Both the position numbers and the translations under genes were made by a program. A DNA stretch of 64,000 nt from Microvirga puerhi (lineage in GTDB: Bacteria > Pseudomonadota > Alphaproteobacteria > Rhizobiales > Beijerinckiaceae), in assembly GCF_020089865.1 (NCBI RefSeq), contig NZ_JAIRBM010000004.1, positions 124,001 to 188,000 on the forward strand, read 5' to 3'. Shown in pieces: positions 27,896 to 35,700 of the stretch (position 1 is the first letter of the stretch; each line of letters opens with the position of its first letter). Under the pieces are notes generated by a model. It saw nothing but the letters and a program-made list of their open reading frames with translations, was not told the origin of the DNA and searched no databases.

Positions 27896-28108
27896 TCAGT
27901 CGCAGCAGGGCTGAAGGGGCCGGAAACGCGACGCACCGGACATGACTTCAGTCGCCACGATCTGCCGACGCTGCTCCGCAATCCGCCGCCGGGCCGACAG
28001 GGCGATCGAACGGACCTGCTGCTCCGTCGCGCCGTCCCGCGCCATGAGCTGGCGGATGATCGGATCCGCCAGCAACTCGTTCAGGCTCGGCTCGCGACGG
28101 TCTGACAT
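27896..28108 (-). CDS. Small hypothetical helical protein
   Basis: 70 residues from ATG 28108, which has GAGGAG six bases upstream; ATG 28132 is an alternative without that site. The product, with EPSLNELLADPIIRQLMARDGATEQQVRSIALSARRR (written over residues 6-42), looks like a short soluble helical protein with a basic second helix and the C-terminal pair PLQPCCD. Similar small proteins with LLADPxxxxLMxxDG are frequent in Rhizobiales, without a known role. Not obviously linked to the binding-protein gene 118 bases further on. Confidence 0.65.
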   Translation of the reverse strand: MSDRREPSLNELLADPIIRQLMARDGATEQQVRSIALSARRRIAEQRRQIVATEVMSGASRFRPLQPCCD

Positions 28109-28214
28109 GGCCTGCTCCTCTGCATCGTCCATGTGCTGTTAAGCGTTTCATGTGACATGGTCGTGGCAGAAGCCCGCCCGGCCCGGGCGGAAGGATTCGC
28201 GAAGAGCGGGTGCG

Positions 28215-29330
28215 TTACGGACTGAGGAGCTTGCCGGAACGGATTTCCTTGGCGCCGGCGATCTTCCCAAGTCTCTTACCGGCATGGACGAAGCGGCCCG
28301 TCGAGCGCGCGAAAAGAACGCCATCGGTGGTGGCGTGCACGAGGGTCTCTTCGCCGGAGACTGGGTCAATGAGGCGCGCAATAACGTCCCCAGCTTTGAT
28401 GGAGGCACCCACCTCCTTCTCGAATACGACGATGCCGGGACGAGGCGCCGTGAGTGCTTCGGTTCCGGCAAGCGGTGTGGGTGGTGCTGCTGGGGTCGGG
28501 ACTGTCGGAGGTGTTCCGGCGATGGCTCCGCGCAGCGTGAGGTAATTCAGGATCGCTTCGGAATCCGTCGAGGCGAGTGCATCCGATACATCCGCCCTGC
28601 CGCGCAGCTCGAGCGTCGTCGCAAGGCCCGCGAGCGGAATGGCCGCAGCGGGAAAGCGCTCCTGCAGTTGAAGCCAGGGACGGCTCACCGCCTCGTCGAA
28701 GGGATTATCGCCGGATTCGGTCGCGAGCAGCACCGCCTTTGCGCCGAGATAGGCGCCGAGCGGCGCAAAATCTTCCGCCTGCGGCGTCAGCGTGTAGAGG
28801 TGCACCGCCGCCTCGGAATCGCAGTGGATGTCGAGCACGATGTCGGCATCGATCGCCTCGTTCAGGAGCAGGTGCTTGAGATGGTCCGTCGGCGTGACGG
28901 GCTTGCGCGCGGCAAGCGCAGTCTTCAGCGCCGAGCGAATGAGCGCTACGTTCTTCTGCGAATCCGATCCGAGCTGTGAGGCGAGCACCTCCGCGACCTC
29001 GTCCGTCAATTCGGGAAAATAACGGTTGAAGTTACCCCCGTCCGACAGGTCGAAGCGGCCATGGAAGACGCCATTGACTTGCTGCGCCAGACCGATCGGA
29101 TTGGCAACCGGAATGAGCACGACCTCGCCCTTGATCCTGCCCGCATCCTCAAGGGCCGTGAGCCGTTGGCGCAGGTGATGAGCGGTCAGATGCCCCGGCG
29201 TCTCGTCGGCATGCAGTCCAGCCTGAATGTAGATCTTGGGATTTGCACCGGGCGTACCGAAGCGCAGGACGGTGAGGTCGATGGACAATCCGGACGTGCT
29301 GCCAGGGATAGAAAGTGTTTCGCGACGCAT
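28215..29330 (-). CDS. Succinylglutamate desuccinylase / aspartoacylase family (M14) deacylase
   Basis: 371 residues from ATG 29330 (MRRETLSIPG). A zinc-dependent amidohydrolase of the M14 AstE/ASPA family. The zinc site is in IQAGLHADETPG (His and Glu) and the second ligand region LDIHCDSEA. After the catalytic part (to about 290) a barrel-like C-terminal domain, APRPGIVVFEKEVGASIKAGDVIARL (over residues 300-325), resembles the DoeB/N-acyl-amino-acid deacylase class. Upstream codons to 29507 are rejected for lack of likeness. Between an Lrp regulator with arginase and an ABC pair, it probably releases acyl groups from an amino acid such as N-acyl ornithine, diaminobutyrate or glutamate. Confidence 0.88.
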   Translation of the reverse strand: MRRETLSIPGSTSGLSIDLTVLRFGTPGANPKIYIQAGLHADETPGHLTAHHLRQRLTALEDAGRIKGEVVLIPVANPIGLAQQVNGVFHGRFDLSDGGNFNRYFPELTDEVAEVLASQLGSDSQKNVALIRSALKTALAARKPVTPTDHLKHLLLNEAIDADIVLDIHCDSEAAVHLYTLTPQAEDFAPLGAYLGAKAVLLATESGDNPFDEAVSRPWLQLQERFPAAAIPLAGLATTLELRGRADVSDALASTDSEAILNYLTLRGAIAGTPPTVPTPAAPPTPLAGTEALTAPRPGIVVFEKEVGASIKAGDVIARLIDPVSGEETLVHATTDGVLFARSTGRFVHAGKRLGKIAGAKEIRSGKLLSP

Positions 29331-29506
29331 GAACGCTGCTCCGGGAGAGACCGGCCACGAGTGCCGGCGATAGAAATGCCCGCGGCCGTCATGGGCCAGC
29401 GAACGGCAGAGGAGAATGAGGGACGGTGCCCCCGACGGATTTGATCGAAGCTCGTTATCACATCTGCCGTTAGGAACGCGAGCGTGCCTCTTTCGAGTGC
29501 CCATCA

Positions 29507-29944
29507 TCAGAGGCGCGCCCGTGTACTGCGCGGGGTGGCCAGGAGCAGATTGGTCTCCGAGGCGATTACGCCCGGTATGAGCCTGACACGTCGGAGCACT
29601 GCGTCAAAATCGGTCAGGCTCGTAGTCCCCAGCTCGACCACCAGATCCCATTTTCCGTTCGTCGTGTGAATGGCACTGATCTCCGGAAAGCCTCCCAGCG
29701 CATCGACGACACGATCGGCAGCCCGCCCCTCGACCTCGATCAGCATGATCCCGCGCACAGGCAGCGACACGGCATCGGCGCGCAGAATGACTGTGTATCC
29801 GACAATATCCCCTGATCGCTCCAGCCGCTCGATGCGGGATCGGACGGTCGCACGGGATACGCCGAGCTCCAGAGCCAGATCCGACACGCTGCGGCGCCCG
29901 TTGTGGCGCAGCAGCGTGATGAGACGCTGATCGAGCTCGTCCAT
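29507..29944 (-). CDS. Lrp/AsnC family transcriptional regulator
   Basis: 145-residue regulator: N-terminal helix-turn-helix (MDELDQRLITLLRHNGRRSVSDLALELGVSRATVRSRIERLE, written over residues 1-42) and a C-terminal RAM domain with SAIHTTNGKWDLVVELGT. It is transcribed away from the arginase-ornithine cyclodeaminase operon, the classical place for the arginine-responsive activators of alphaproteobacteria (ArgR/ArcR/PutR type). It is expected to activate arginase when arginine or ornithine is present, and to repress itself. Confidence 0.93.
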   Translation of the reverse strand: MDELDQRLITLLRHNGRRSVSDLALELGVSRATVRSRIERLERSGDIVGYTVILRADAVSLPVRGIMLIEVEGRAADRVVDALGGFPEISAIHTTNGKWDLVVELGTTSLTDFDAVLRRVRLIPGVIASETNLLLATPRSTRARL

Positions 29945-29951
29945 AACTCAC

Positions 29952-29987
29952 CATTTTGAAAAGCCGAGATTATCATTTTGAGAAGCC
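29952..29987. promoter_or_regulatory. Tandem direct repeats, candidate Lrp binding site
   Basis: CATTTTGAAAAGCC (29952-29965) and CATTTTGAGAAGCC (29974-29987): 13 of 14 bases equal, starts 22 bases apart, about two helical turns, so both lie on the same DNA face. They sit eight bases upstream of the regulator's start on the other side, inside the 124-base gap to arginase. Lrp-type octamers typically wrap such phased AT-rich repeats. Function inferred. Confidence 0.6.
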
Positions 29988-30068
29988 ATTTGCACAAAAC
30001 TGTCAATCTTTATTGTTCATTTCGCCAATCCCCTTCGGTAACTTGATGACCGTTCCATGGAGAGGTGA

Positions 30069-30998
30069 ATGACGCGCAAGCCCTGTATCCTTTTAGGTGT
30101 CCCAGTGCAGGAAGGTACAGGACGCCTCGGCTGTGACATGGGCCCTAGCGCATTCCGCACGGCGGGTCTCGCAGGAGCACTGCGCGATCTCGGCTATATG
30201 GTCGAGGATCGGGGCAATCTCGCGCCAGGCCCCACCCGTGACCTCACGCACACCAACGGAGCGATCAAGTTCCTTCCGGAGATCGTTGCCTGGACCAAAA
30301 CCATCGCGCAGGCCGCTTACGAGGCAAGCGGCGAGGGTATCCCGATCTTCCTCGGGGGTGATCACAGCCTTTCCGCCGGCTCGATGACGGGCTTAAGCCG
30401 CCGGGCTGCGGAGGACGATCACCCGCTTTTCGTCCTCTGGCTCGATTCCCATCCGGATTTCCATACGCTCGACACGACGCAAAGCGGCAACCTGCACGGT
30501 GTACCCATGGCCTATGCGACCGGTCGCGGCGGTTTCGATGGCTACTTCCCGGCTAATCCCGTGCCGATACGTCCCGAGAACGTGTGCATGATGGGAATTC
30601 GCAGCGTCGACAATGCCGAGCGCGCTGCCCTTGCGACGGCCGGCGTCACCATTCACGACATGCGCGCTATCGACGAGAACGGTGTCGTCACGCTGCTCAA
30701 GGCCTTTCTGAAGCGGGTGGCCGCAGCCAATGGCCGCCTGCACGTGAGCCTCGATGTCGACTTCATCGATCCGAACATCGCGCCTGGCGTCGGCACAACA
30801 GTTCCCGGCGGAGCCACATTCCGAGAGGCTCACCTGATCATGGAGATTCTCCATGACAGCGGCCTCGTCACCAGCCTCGATCTCGTCGAGCTCAACCCTT
30901 TCCTGGACGAGCGCGGCCGTACGGCCCTGCTCATGGTGGATCTCGTGGCGAGCCTGATGGGTCGCCGGGTCCTCGACCGTCCGACGCGGAGTTTCTGA
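30069..30998 (+). CDS. rocF: Arginase
   Basis: 309-residue binuclear manganese ureohydrolase hydrolysing arginine to ornithine and urea. The ligands match the family: His99 (GGDHSLS), Asp126/His128/Asp130 in DSHPDFH, Asp229/Asp231 in SLDVDFID; the usual AHTD/DAHAD alanine is serine here. Glu274 in LVELNP is also kept. AGAGGT lies just before ATG 30069. It starts the arginase-ornithine cyclodeaminase operon (3-base gap) divergent from the Lrp regulator. Agmatinase-type use of another substrate cannot be excluded, but GCDMGP-x-AFR and the neighbours favour arginase. Confidence 0.95.
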   Translation: MTRKPCILLGVPVQEGTGRLGCDMGPSAFRTAGLAGALRDLGYMVEDRGNLAPGPTRDLTHTNGAIKFLPEIVAWTKTIAQAAYEASGEGIPIFLGGDHSLSAGSMTGLSRRAAEDDHPLFVLWLDSHPDFHTLDTTQSGNLHGVPMAYATGRGGFDGYFPANPVPIRPENVCMMGIRSVDNAERAALATAGVTIHDMRAIDENGVVTLLKAFLKRVAAANGRLHVSLDVDFIDPNIAPGVGTTVPGGATFREAHLIMEILHDSGLVTSLDLVELNPFLDERGRTALLMVDLVASLMGRRVLDRPTRSF

Positions 30999-31001
30999 AT
31001 C

Positions 31002-32060
31002 ATGATCGAAAAACTCAACGTCGTTCCGTTCGTCAGCGTCGATCACATGATGAAGCTCGTTATTGCCATCGGCGTGGAGCGCTTCCTCGTCGAGCTCGCA
31101 AACGAGATCGAAGCAGATTTCCGCCGCTGGGAGTCCTTTGACAAGACACCTCGTGTTGCCTCGCACAGCAAGGAGGGCGTGATCGAGCTCATGCCTACGA
31201 GCGATGGCGAGGTCTATGGCTTCAAGTACGTGAACGGCCATCCCAAGAATACCCGAGAGGGACGTCAGACTGTGACAGCGTTCGGCGTCTTGGCCGATGT
31301 CGGCACCGGCTATCCGGTGCTGCTTACGGAAATGACGATTCTTACGGCCTTGCGCACCGCCGCGACTTCGGCGCTCGCTGCCAAGTACCTCGCTCCGAGA
31401 GATGCGCGCACGATGGCGATGATCGGCAACGGTGCCCAGGCGGAGTTCCAAGCTCTCGCTTTCAAGGCATTGCTGGGCATCGACACACTCCGCCTTTACG
31501 ACATCGACAGGACAGCAAGCGTGAAATGCGTCCGTAATCTTGCCGGAATGGGTCTCGACATCGCTATTTGCAATTCAATCGAAGAGGCGATGGAAGGCGC
31601 ACAGATCGTCACGACGGTCACTGCCGACAAGCAGAATGCGACGATCCTCACGGACAATATGGTCGGATCGGGCATCCACATCAACGCCATCGGCGGTGAT
31701 TGTCCCGGCAAGACCGAATTGCATCCGGACATCTTGAAGCGCTCCGATATCTTCGTGGAGTATCCGCCGCAGACACGGATCGAAGGAGAAATCCAGCAGC
31801 TTTCCCCCGACCACCCGGTCGCCGAGTTGTGGCAGGTGATTGCCGGCAACGCACCGGGGCGTACAGACGCTCGGCAGATCACGCTTTTCGATTCCGTCGG
31901 CTTCGCTATCGAGGATTTCTCGGCGCTTCGCTACGTGAAGCGAGAGGTCGAGCGAACGGGTCTTTACGAAGAACTCGACCTTCTGGCCGATCCCGATGAA
32001 CCGCGCGATCTCTTCGGAATGCTTCTACGTGCCCAGGCAGCAGCTCCCTCCGCCGCCTGA
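31002..32060 (+). CDS. Ornithine cyclodeaminase
   Basis: 352-residue NAD-dependent ornithine cyclodeaminase/mu-crystallin family enzyme that turns ornithine into proline and ammonia. The Rossmann motif is MIGNGAQAEFQALAF near residue 143 (G-x-G-x-Q), and the FGVLADVGTGYPVLLTEMTILTALRT segment near 90 is family-specific; the ring-closing loop NAIGGDCPGKTEL follows. With arginase three bases upstream, it completes arginine to proline catabolism, giving nitrogen and carbon. Length is normal for the rhizobial enzyme. Confidence 0.95.
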   Translation: MIEKLNVVPFVSVDHMMKLVIAIGVERFLVELANEIEADFRRWESFDKTPRVASHSKEGVIELMPTSDGEVYGFKYVNGHPKNTREGRQTVTAFGVLADVGTGYPVLLTEMTILTALRTAATSALAAKYLAPRDARTMAMIGNGAQAEFQALAFKALLGIDTLRLYDIDRTASVKCVRNLAGMGLDIAICNSIEEAMEGAQIVTTVTADKQNATILTDNMVGSGIHINAIGGDCPGKTELHPDILKRSDIFVEYPPQTRIEGEIQQLSPDHPVAELWQVIAGNAPGRTDARQITLFDSVGFAIEDFSALRYVKREVERTGLYEELDLLADPDEPRDLFGMLLRAQAAAPSAA

Positions 32061-32144
32061 GACCGACGCAACGACTTAACGTAATGACAAGGATTTTCCC
32101 GGCACGTTGCCAGCATCTTACATTCCTTGCGACGGAGCCCGGAA

Positions 32145-32606
32145 ATGCAAGCAGCCATCGTCGTTCGACCGATTGTCCGGGACGACAGACCGCAATGGGA
32201 ACCTCTCTGGGACGGATACAATGCGTTCTATGGTCGATCGGGGCCGACGGCGCTGGCGCCGGAGATCACCCAGACGACGTGGGAGCGCTTTTTCGACGCA
32301 TATGAGCCGGTCCATGCCCTGGTGGCGGAATGCGACAATCGAGTACTGGGCCTCGCGCATTACCTTTTCCACCGGAGCACGACGGCGATTGCACCCAGTT
32401 GCTATCTGCAGGATCTGTTTACGAGCGAAGAGGCACGAGGAAAAGGTGTCGGTCGCGCCCTGATCCAGGGTGTCTATGGCGAAGCCGCGCGGGCCGGTGC
32501 TCCCCGCGTCTATTGGCAGACCCACGAGACGAACGCCACTGCGATGCGACTCTACGATCAGGTTGCCGAGCGTTCAGGATTCCTCCTTTATCGAAAGCTT
32601 CTTTGA
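32145..32606 (+). CDS. GNAT family N-acetyltransferase
   Basis: 153-residue acetyltransferase. The fold begins at IVVRPIVRDDRPQW; the acetyl-CoA loop is FTSEEARGKGVGRALIQGVY (R-G-x-G-x-G/A), followed by WQTHETNATAMRLYDQVAERSGF. The motif pattern, with YLQDLFTSEEARGKG, fits small amino-acid or polyamine acetyltransferases. ATG 32145 is preferred over TTG 32127; GGAG lies seven bases before it. Its end overlaps the convergent Cache-HAMP gene by 33 bases. It lies 84 bases after the arginine catabolic operon and might be read with it. Confidence 0.9.
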   Translation: MQAAIVVRPIVRDDRPQWEPLWDGYNAFYGRSGPTALAPEITQTTWERFFDAYEPVHALVAECDNRVLGLAHYLFHRSTTAIAPSCYLQDLFTSEEARGKGVGRALIQGVYGEAARAGAPRVYWQTHETNATAMRLYDQVAERSGFLLYRKLL

Positions 32607-33725
32607 ATCCGCTGAAGCTACCTTTGCCGTTCGCTTTTGATAGGGGCGCATGGATTGCGTTTGAAGGCGAACGAGGGCAGCGGCGAGATCCCGCGCCTCC
32701 TCGTAACGCGTTTCCTCGTACACGGGGACGCTGGCACGACCGTTTGCGAATGCATCGGCCGAACCTACCAGTCGATTCAGCGGCACAGCGATCCATTGCG
32801 CGAAGAGATAAAGAAGAGTGAGCGTACATAAGGCGCCGATGCCCAGGATCGTCCAGAACGAGCGAAGGAGCGCACGCACAGGACCGAATACCTCATCGGC
32901 GCGCGCGCGGACGATCAAGCTCCAGCCGAAACTCGGCATATCTTGAAACTGCACACTCGGCACCACTGCGCTGACATACTGATGGCCGTCGGGCCAATGC
33001 TCGTCGAGAGCAATAGAGGTTGCTTGACCAGCCGCTATGGCCGATCCGACCGACAGGACTTTTCCTTGCAGGTCGCTCGGACCGTAGAGAACCGTGCGGT
33101 CGCGCGAGAGCAGAAGGATATCAACACCTGGCGTCGCGAGACTTCCAATGTTTTCCCGAACCCAGTTCCAGTCGAAATGGGCTCCAATCACACCAGTCAC
33201 GTCCCCGTGCGTGTTCTTGATGGGAGCGGAGAAATCGACGAAGCGCCGAGGTTCTGGCGTGGCTGGCAACAGCTTCTCCAGAAGTTTGGCATCATGCACG
33301 TCACTGGCGGATGGCCCGTTCAGGCCGCGTCGAAACCAGGGACGCTCCGCCACGCTCTGTCCCTCAAGCAATCCATTGACCGCGGCCACCACTTTGCCGT
33401 CGACGGCCGCGGCACCGATCCAGGAATAGCGCGGATCGAGCTGAGCAAGGAAAGAGAACCGACCTCTTAGCTCATCCGGAGAGGAAAGATCTGCCGTGCG
33501 AGCCATGCCATCAACGTCGCGCCAAAGGGTGTGCATCCGCCGGGCCATCTGATCGGACGCAAGTTCACCCAAAGCGCGAAGGCGATTGATGTTCACTGTC
33601 TCGACGCGCTGCTGCAGGGAACTGGCGAAAAACATGCCCGATATCAGGGCTGGCGCCAGCACAAGGATCGAGCCACCGAGGAAAATGACCACTTTTAGAT
33701 TCAATCGCATAGGCTGCTGCCTCAT
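32574..33725 (-). CDS. Cache-HAMP membrane sensor without an output domain
   Basis: 383-residue protein. Layout: cytoplasmic stub, first membrane helix (about 11-33), periplasmic double-Cache region (about 40-280: FSFLAQLDPRYSWIGAAAVDGKVVAA and WFRRGLNGPSASDVHDAK are PDC-like), second helix (about 293-313), then HAMP (IAVPLNRLVGSADAFANG, about 314-360). It ends some 25 residues later in a basic, disordered tail, so no kinase, GGDEF, methyl-accepting or other output follows. The frame is clearly closed by a stop. It starts three bases after the polysaccharide synthase stop, so it is almost certainly its operon partner. I infer a regulator that senses an outside ligand and acts on the synthase by contact. 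Confidence 0.85.
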   Translation of the reverse strand: MRQQPMRLNLKVVIFLGGSILVLAPALISGMFFASSLQQRVETVNINRLRALGELASDQMARRMHTLWRDVDGMARTADLSSPDELRGRFSFLAQLDPRYSWIGAAAVDGKVVAAVNGLLEGQSVAERPWFRRGLNGPSASDVHDAKLLEKLLPATPEPRRFVDFSAPIKNTHGDVTGVIGAHFDWNWVRENIGSLATPGVDILLLSRDRTVLYGPSDLQGKVLSVGSAIAAGQATSIALDEHWPDGHQYVSAVVPSVQFQDMPSFGWSLIVRARADEVFGPVRALLRSFWTILGIGALCTLTLLYLFAQWIAVPLNRLVGSADAFANGRASVPVYEETRYEEARDLAAALVRLQTQSMRPYQKRTAKVASADSKKLSIKEES

Positions 33726-33728
33726 TCA

Positions 33729-35699
33729 TCATCGTGACGCGAACAGACGCGCCCAACCCTTCATCATGACGGCGAGATCGCCGCGTGTCGTTCCAGGAGC
33801 AGCATCGGCCGTATAGAGCTTTCGCAGCAGAAGGGAATATTGCTGCGGTGTGGTGAGCACATCGAGAATATAGCCATCCGGCGCTGTCTCGGCGATCCGC
33901 ACTGCGACTTCGCCGACACCTTCAAGTTCAATAGTTCCTCTCTCACCGATGCTCAGCCCGGCAGGGCCACGAATGCGTGCACCGTCAACGCCGAGATCTG
34001 TGAGCCAACCGTAGAATCGATTGATGTCGACAGACAGGATCACCTGCTCAGTCGCGATCCGCTGCGGACGATTGACGCGGGGGCGTTCAATACAAGCAGC
34101 CATCGTGACTGCGAGCACGGCAAGGTTGTAGAGCGTCCAGAAGATGATGATGCGGATACCATCGCCTGCTCTGCTGACATGGCTAAAGAGGATGTCCCCA
34201 GTGAGCGGCAGAAGCAGGCCGAGAAGCGTCAGCACAAAAATGATGGCGAAGGGTCTCATAATCGGCCACTGGACGACAGCCTTGGTGCGATCACCACCTT
34301 TTGCTGTGACGCGAAACTTGTGTGGCCCCGGCGTAAACAATCCCATCCAGACAGCGCGGGTGATCGGCCAGGCCGCGAGAAGCTGCGATACATCGTTGAG
34401 AAGCGGCATGATCAGCCCGCCCGAGATCCAGTTCAAGGTAAACAGGACCGCGATGTAATAAGGCATGTAATAGGTGATGATGTCACTTACCGAGGCATTG
34501 ACGACAATGATGCCGAAGTACCAATAGAGCAGCGGACATAGCAGGCTGACGAGGCGAAAGGGAAAGGTGGTCGTCCAAAACATCAGCGAATCGAGTAGGC
34601 TGATGCGCTGCATCAGGCGCAGACGATTGGTCCCGAACGGATTATAGACGTTGCGGATGATCTCCATCATTCCAAGACACCAGCGTCCGCGCTGGACGAT
34701 GTATTCCTGCAGCCCCTCCGGCGCGAGACCTTCGGTGAGCGGCTCGTTGAGATAGACCGTCTGATATCCATGCTCGTCGAGACGAATTGTGAGAAGGAAA
34801 TCCTCCGTCACGCTTTCAGTCGGAAAGCCGCCGATCGCCTTCACTCCTTCGATGCGCACCATGGAGGAGGTACCGCAGCACACCGCAATGCCCCAGCCAT
34901 CGCGCGCCGGTTCGAGGTGATCGAAGAAGAACCGCTGCTCGTCGGGATAGGCCTGGGCGATACCGAGATTGTGCTGGATCGGGTCGGGGTTGAAAAAATG
35001 CTGCGGTGTCTGCACGAGTCCGACTCCCGGATCGTGAAACAGAGCCAATACGCGGCGAATGAAGTTCGGATGCGGCACGAAGTCGGCGTCGAGCACAGCG
35101 GCAAAGGCGGGTGGATCCGGATCCTGCAGCCGCTGGCGTAGGGTGTAATTGATATTGCCGGCCTTTGCATGATTGTTGTCGGGGCGGGTTCGATGTTCAG
35201 CGCCGTATTCCTGACATAGCTCAGTCAGCCAATCGCGCCGACCGTCGTCAAGGACGAAAACGCGCAACTTCGGATAGTCGATAGCTCGCGCACCGGACAA
35301 GGTGCGCTCCAAGACGGCCCGCTCCTCGTTGTATGTAGCAATGTAAAGATCGACCTGAGGTGGGTCGTCGCCCCACCAGCGGAGATGCGCGTCGGCTTCC
35401 GCATGCCGCTCTCGGCGCCGTGTCAGAATAAAGTAGGCTGAAGTCGAGGAAACCAAAGCCAAACCCTCGACAGTGAGGAAGATCCAACTCGCGATCGCAT
35501 CGATGTCGAAGCTGAGCGGAGGTACTGTAGCGGTGATGCGCCAGACCATGTAGCGCCATGCCAGGATCGCCGTGAGCGCCAACAAGAAGACGCGGATCCA
35601 ATCGTTGGATTTGCGTGCGAGCGGGCCGACGAGCAGGACAAGCCCCGCCACCACGGCGACGAGAGCGAAGCTCGATAAATATGTATCGAGGATCAGCAT
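33729..35699 (-). CDS. GT2 polysaccharide synthase, BgsA/CrdS-like (beta-glucan synthase)
   Basis: 656-residue processive membrane glycosyltransferase. Catalytic motifs: DDG (Asp151-Asp152), DAD (204-206), TED (298-300) and QRGRW (336-340), plus the FxVTxK gating-loop motif at 462-467 as in cellulose synthase. About seven helices, two before and five after the GT-A domain. Length and the HlyD-like upstream partner match BgsA, the c-di-GMP-activated mixed-linkage beta-glucan synthase of Sinorhizobium meliloti, or CrdS (curdlan), better than BcsA, which is longer and carries PilZ. The C-terminal 110 residues form a small domain; a PilZ-like trace (arginines at 539-547, D568-L-G-V-D-G573) lacks the usual serine. 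Start ATG 35699, one base after the HlyD stop; the extension to 35804 would run inside that gene. Confidence 0.88.
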   Translation of the reverse strand: MLILDTYLSSFALVAVVAGLVLLVGPLARKSNDWIRVFLLALTAILAWRYMVWRITATVPPLSFDIDAIASWIFLTVEGLALVSSTSAYFILTRRRERHAEADAHLRWWGDDPPQVDLYIATYNEERAVLERTLSGARAIDYPKLRVFVLDDGRRDWLTELCQEYGAEHRTRPDNNHAKAGNINYTLRQRLQDPDPPAFAAVLDADFVPHPNFIRRVLALFHDPGVGLVQTPQHFFNPDPIQHNLGIAQAYPDEQRFFFDHLEPARDGWGIAVCCGTSSMVRIEGVKAIGGFPTESVTEDFLLTIRLDEHGYQTVYLNEPLTEGLAPEGLQEYIVQRGRWCLGMMEIIRNVYNPFGTNRLRLMQRISLLDSLMFWTTTFPFRLVSLLCPLLYWYFGIIVVNASVSDIITYYMPYYIAVLFTLNWISGGLIMPLLNDVSQLLAAWPITRAVWMGLFTPGPHKFRVTAKGGDRTKAVVQWPIMRPFAIIFVLTLLGLLLPLTGDILFSHVSRAGDGIRIIIFWTLYNLAVLAVTMAACIERPRVNRPQRIATEQVILSVDINRFYGWLTDLGVDGARIRGPAGLSIGERGTIELEGVGEVAVRIAETAPDGYILDVLTTPQQYSLLLRKLYTADAAPGTTRGDLAVMMKGWARLFASR

Positions 35700-35700
35700 C

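Noticed and set aside
33729-34150. PilZ domain in the glucan synthase
   Set aside because: The arginine cluster does not have RxxxR spacing and D/NxSxxG lacks the Ser, so I only report a trace.
33729-35699. Bacterial cellulose synthase BcsA
   Set aside because: Too short, no clear PilZ, paired with an HlyD-like protein rather than BcsB/BcsZ/BcsC.
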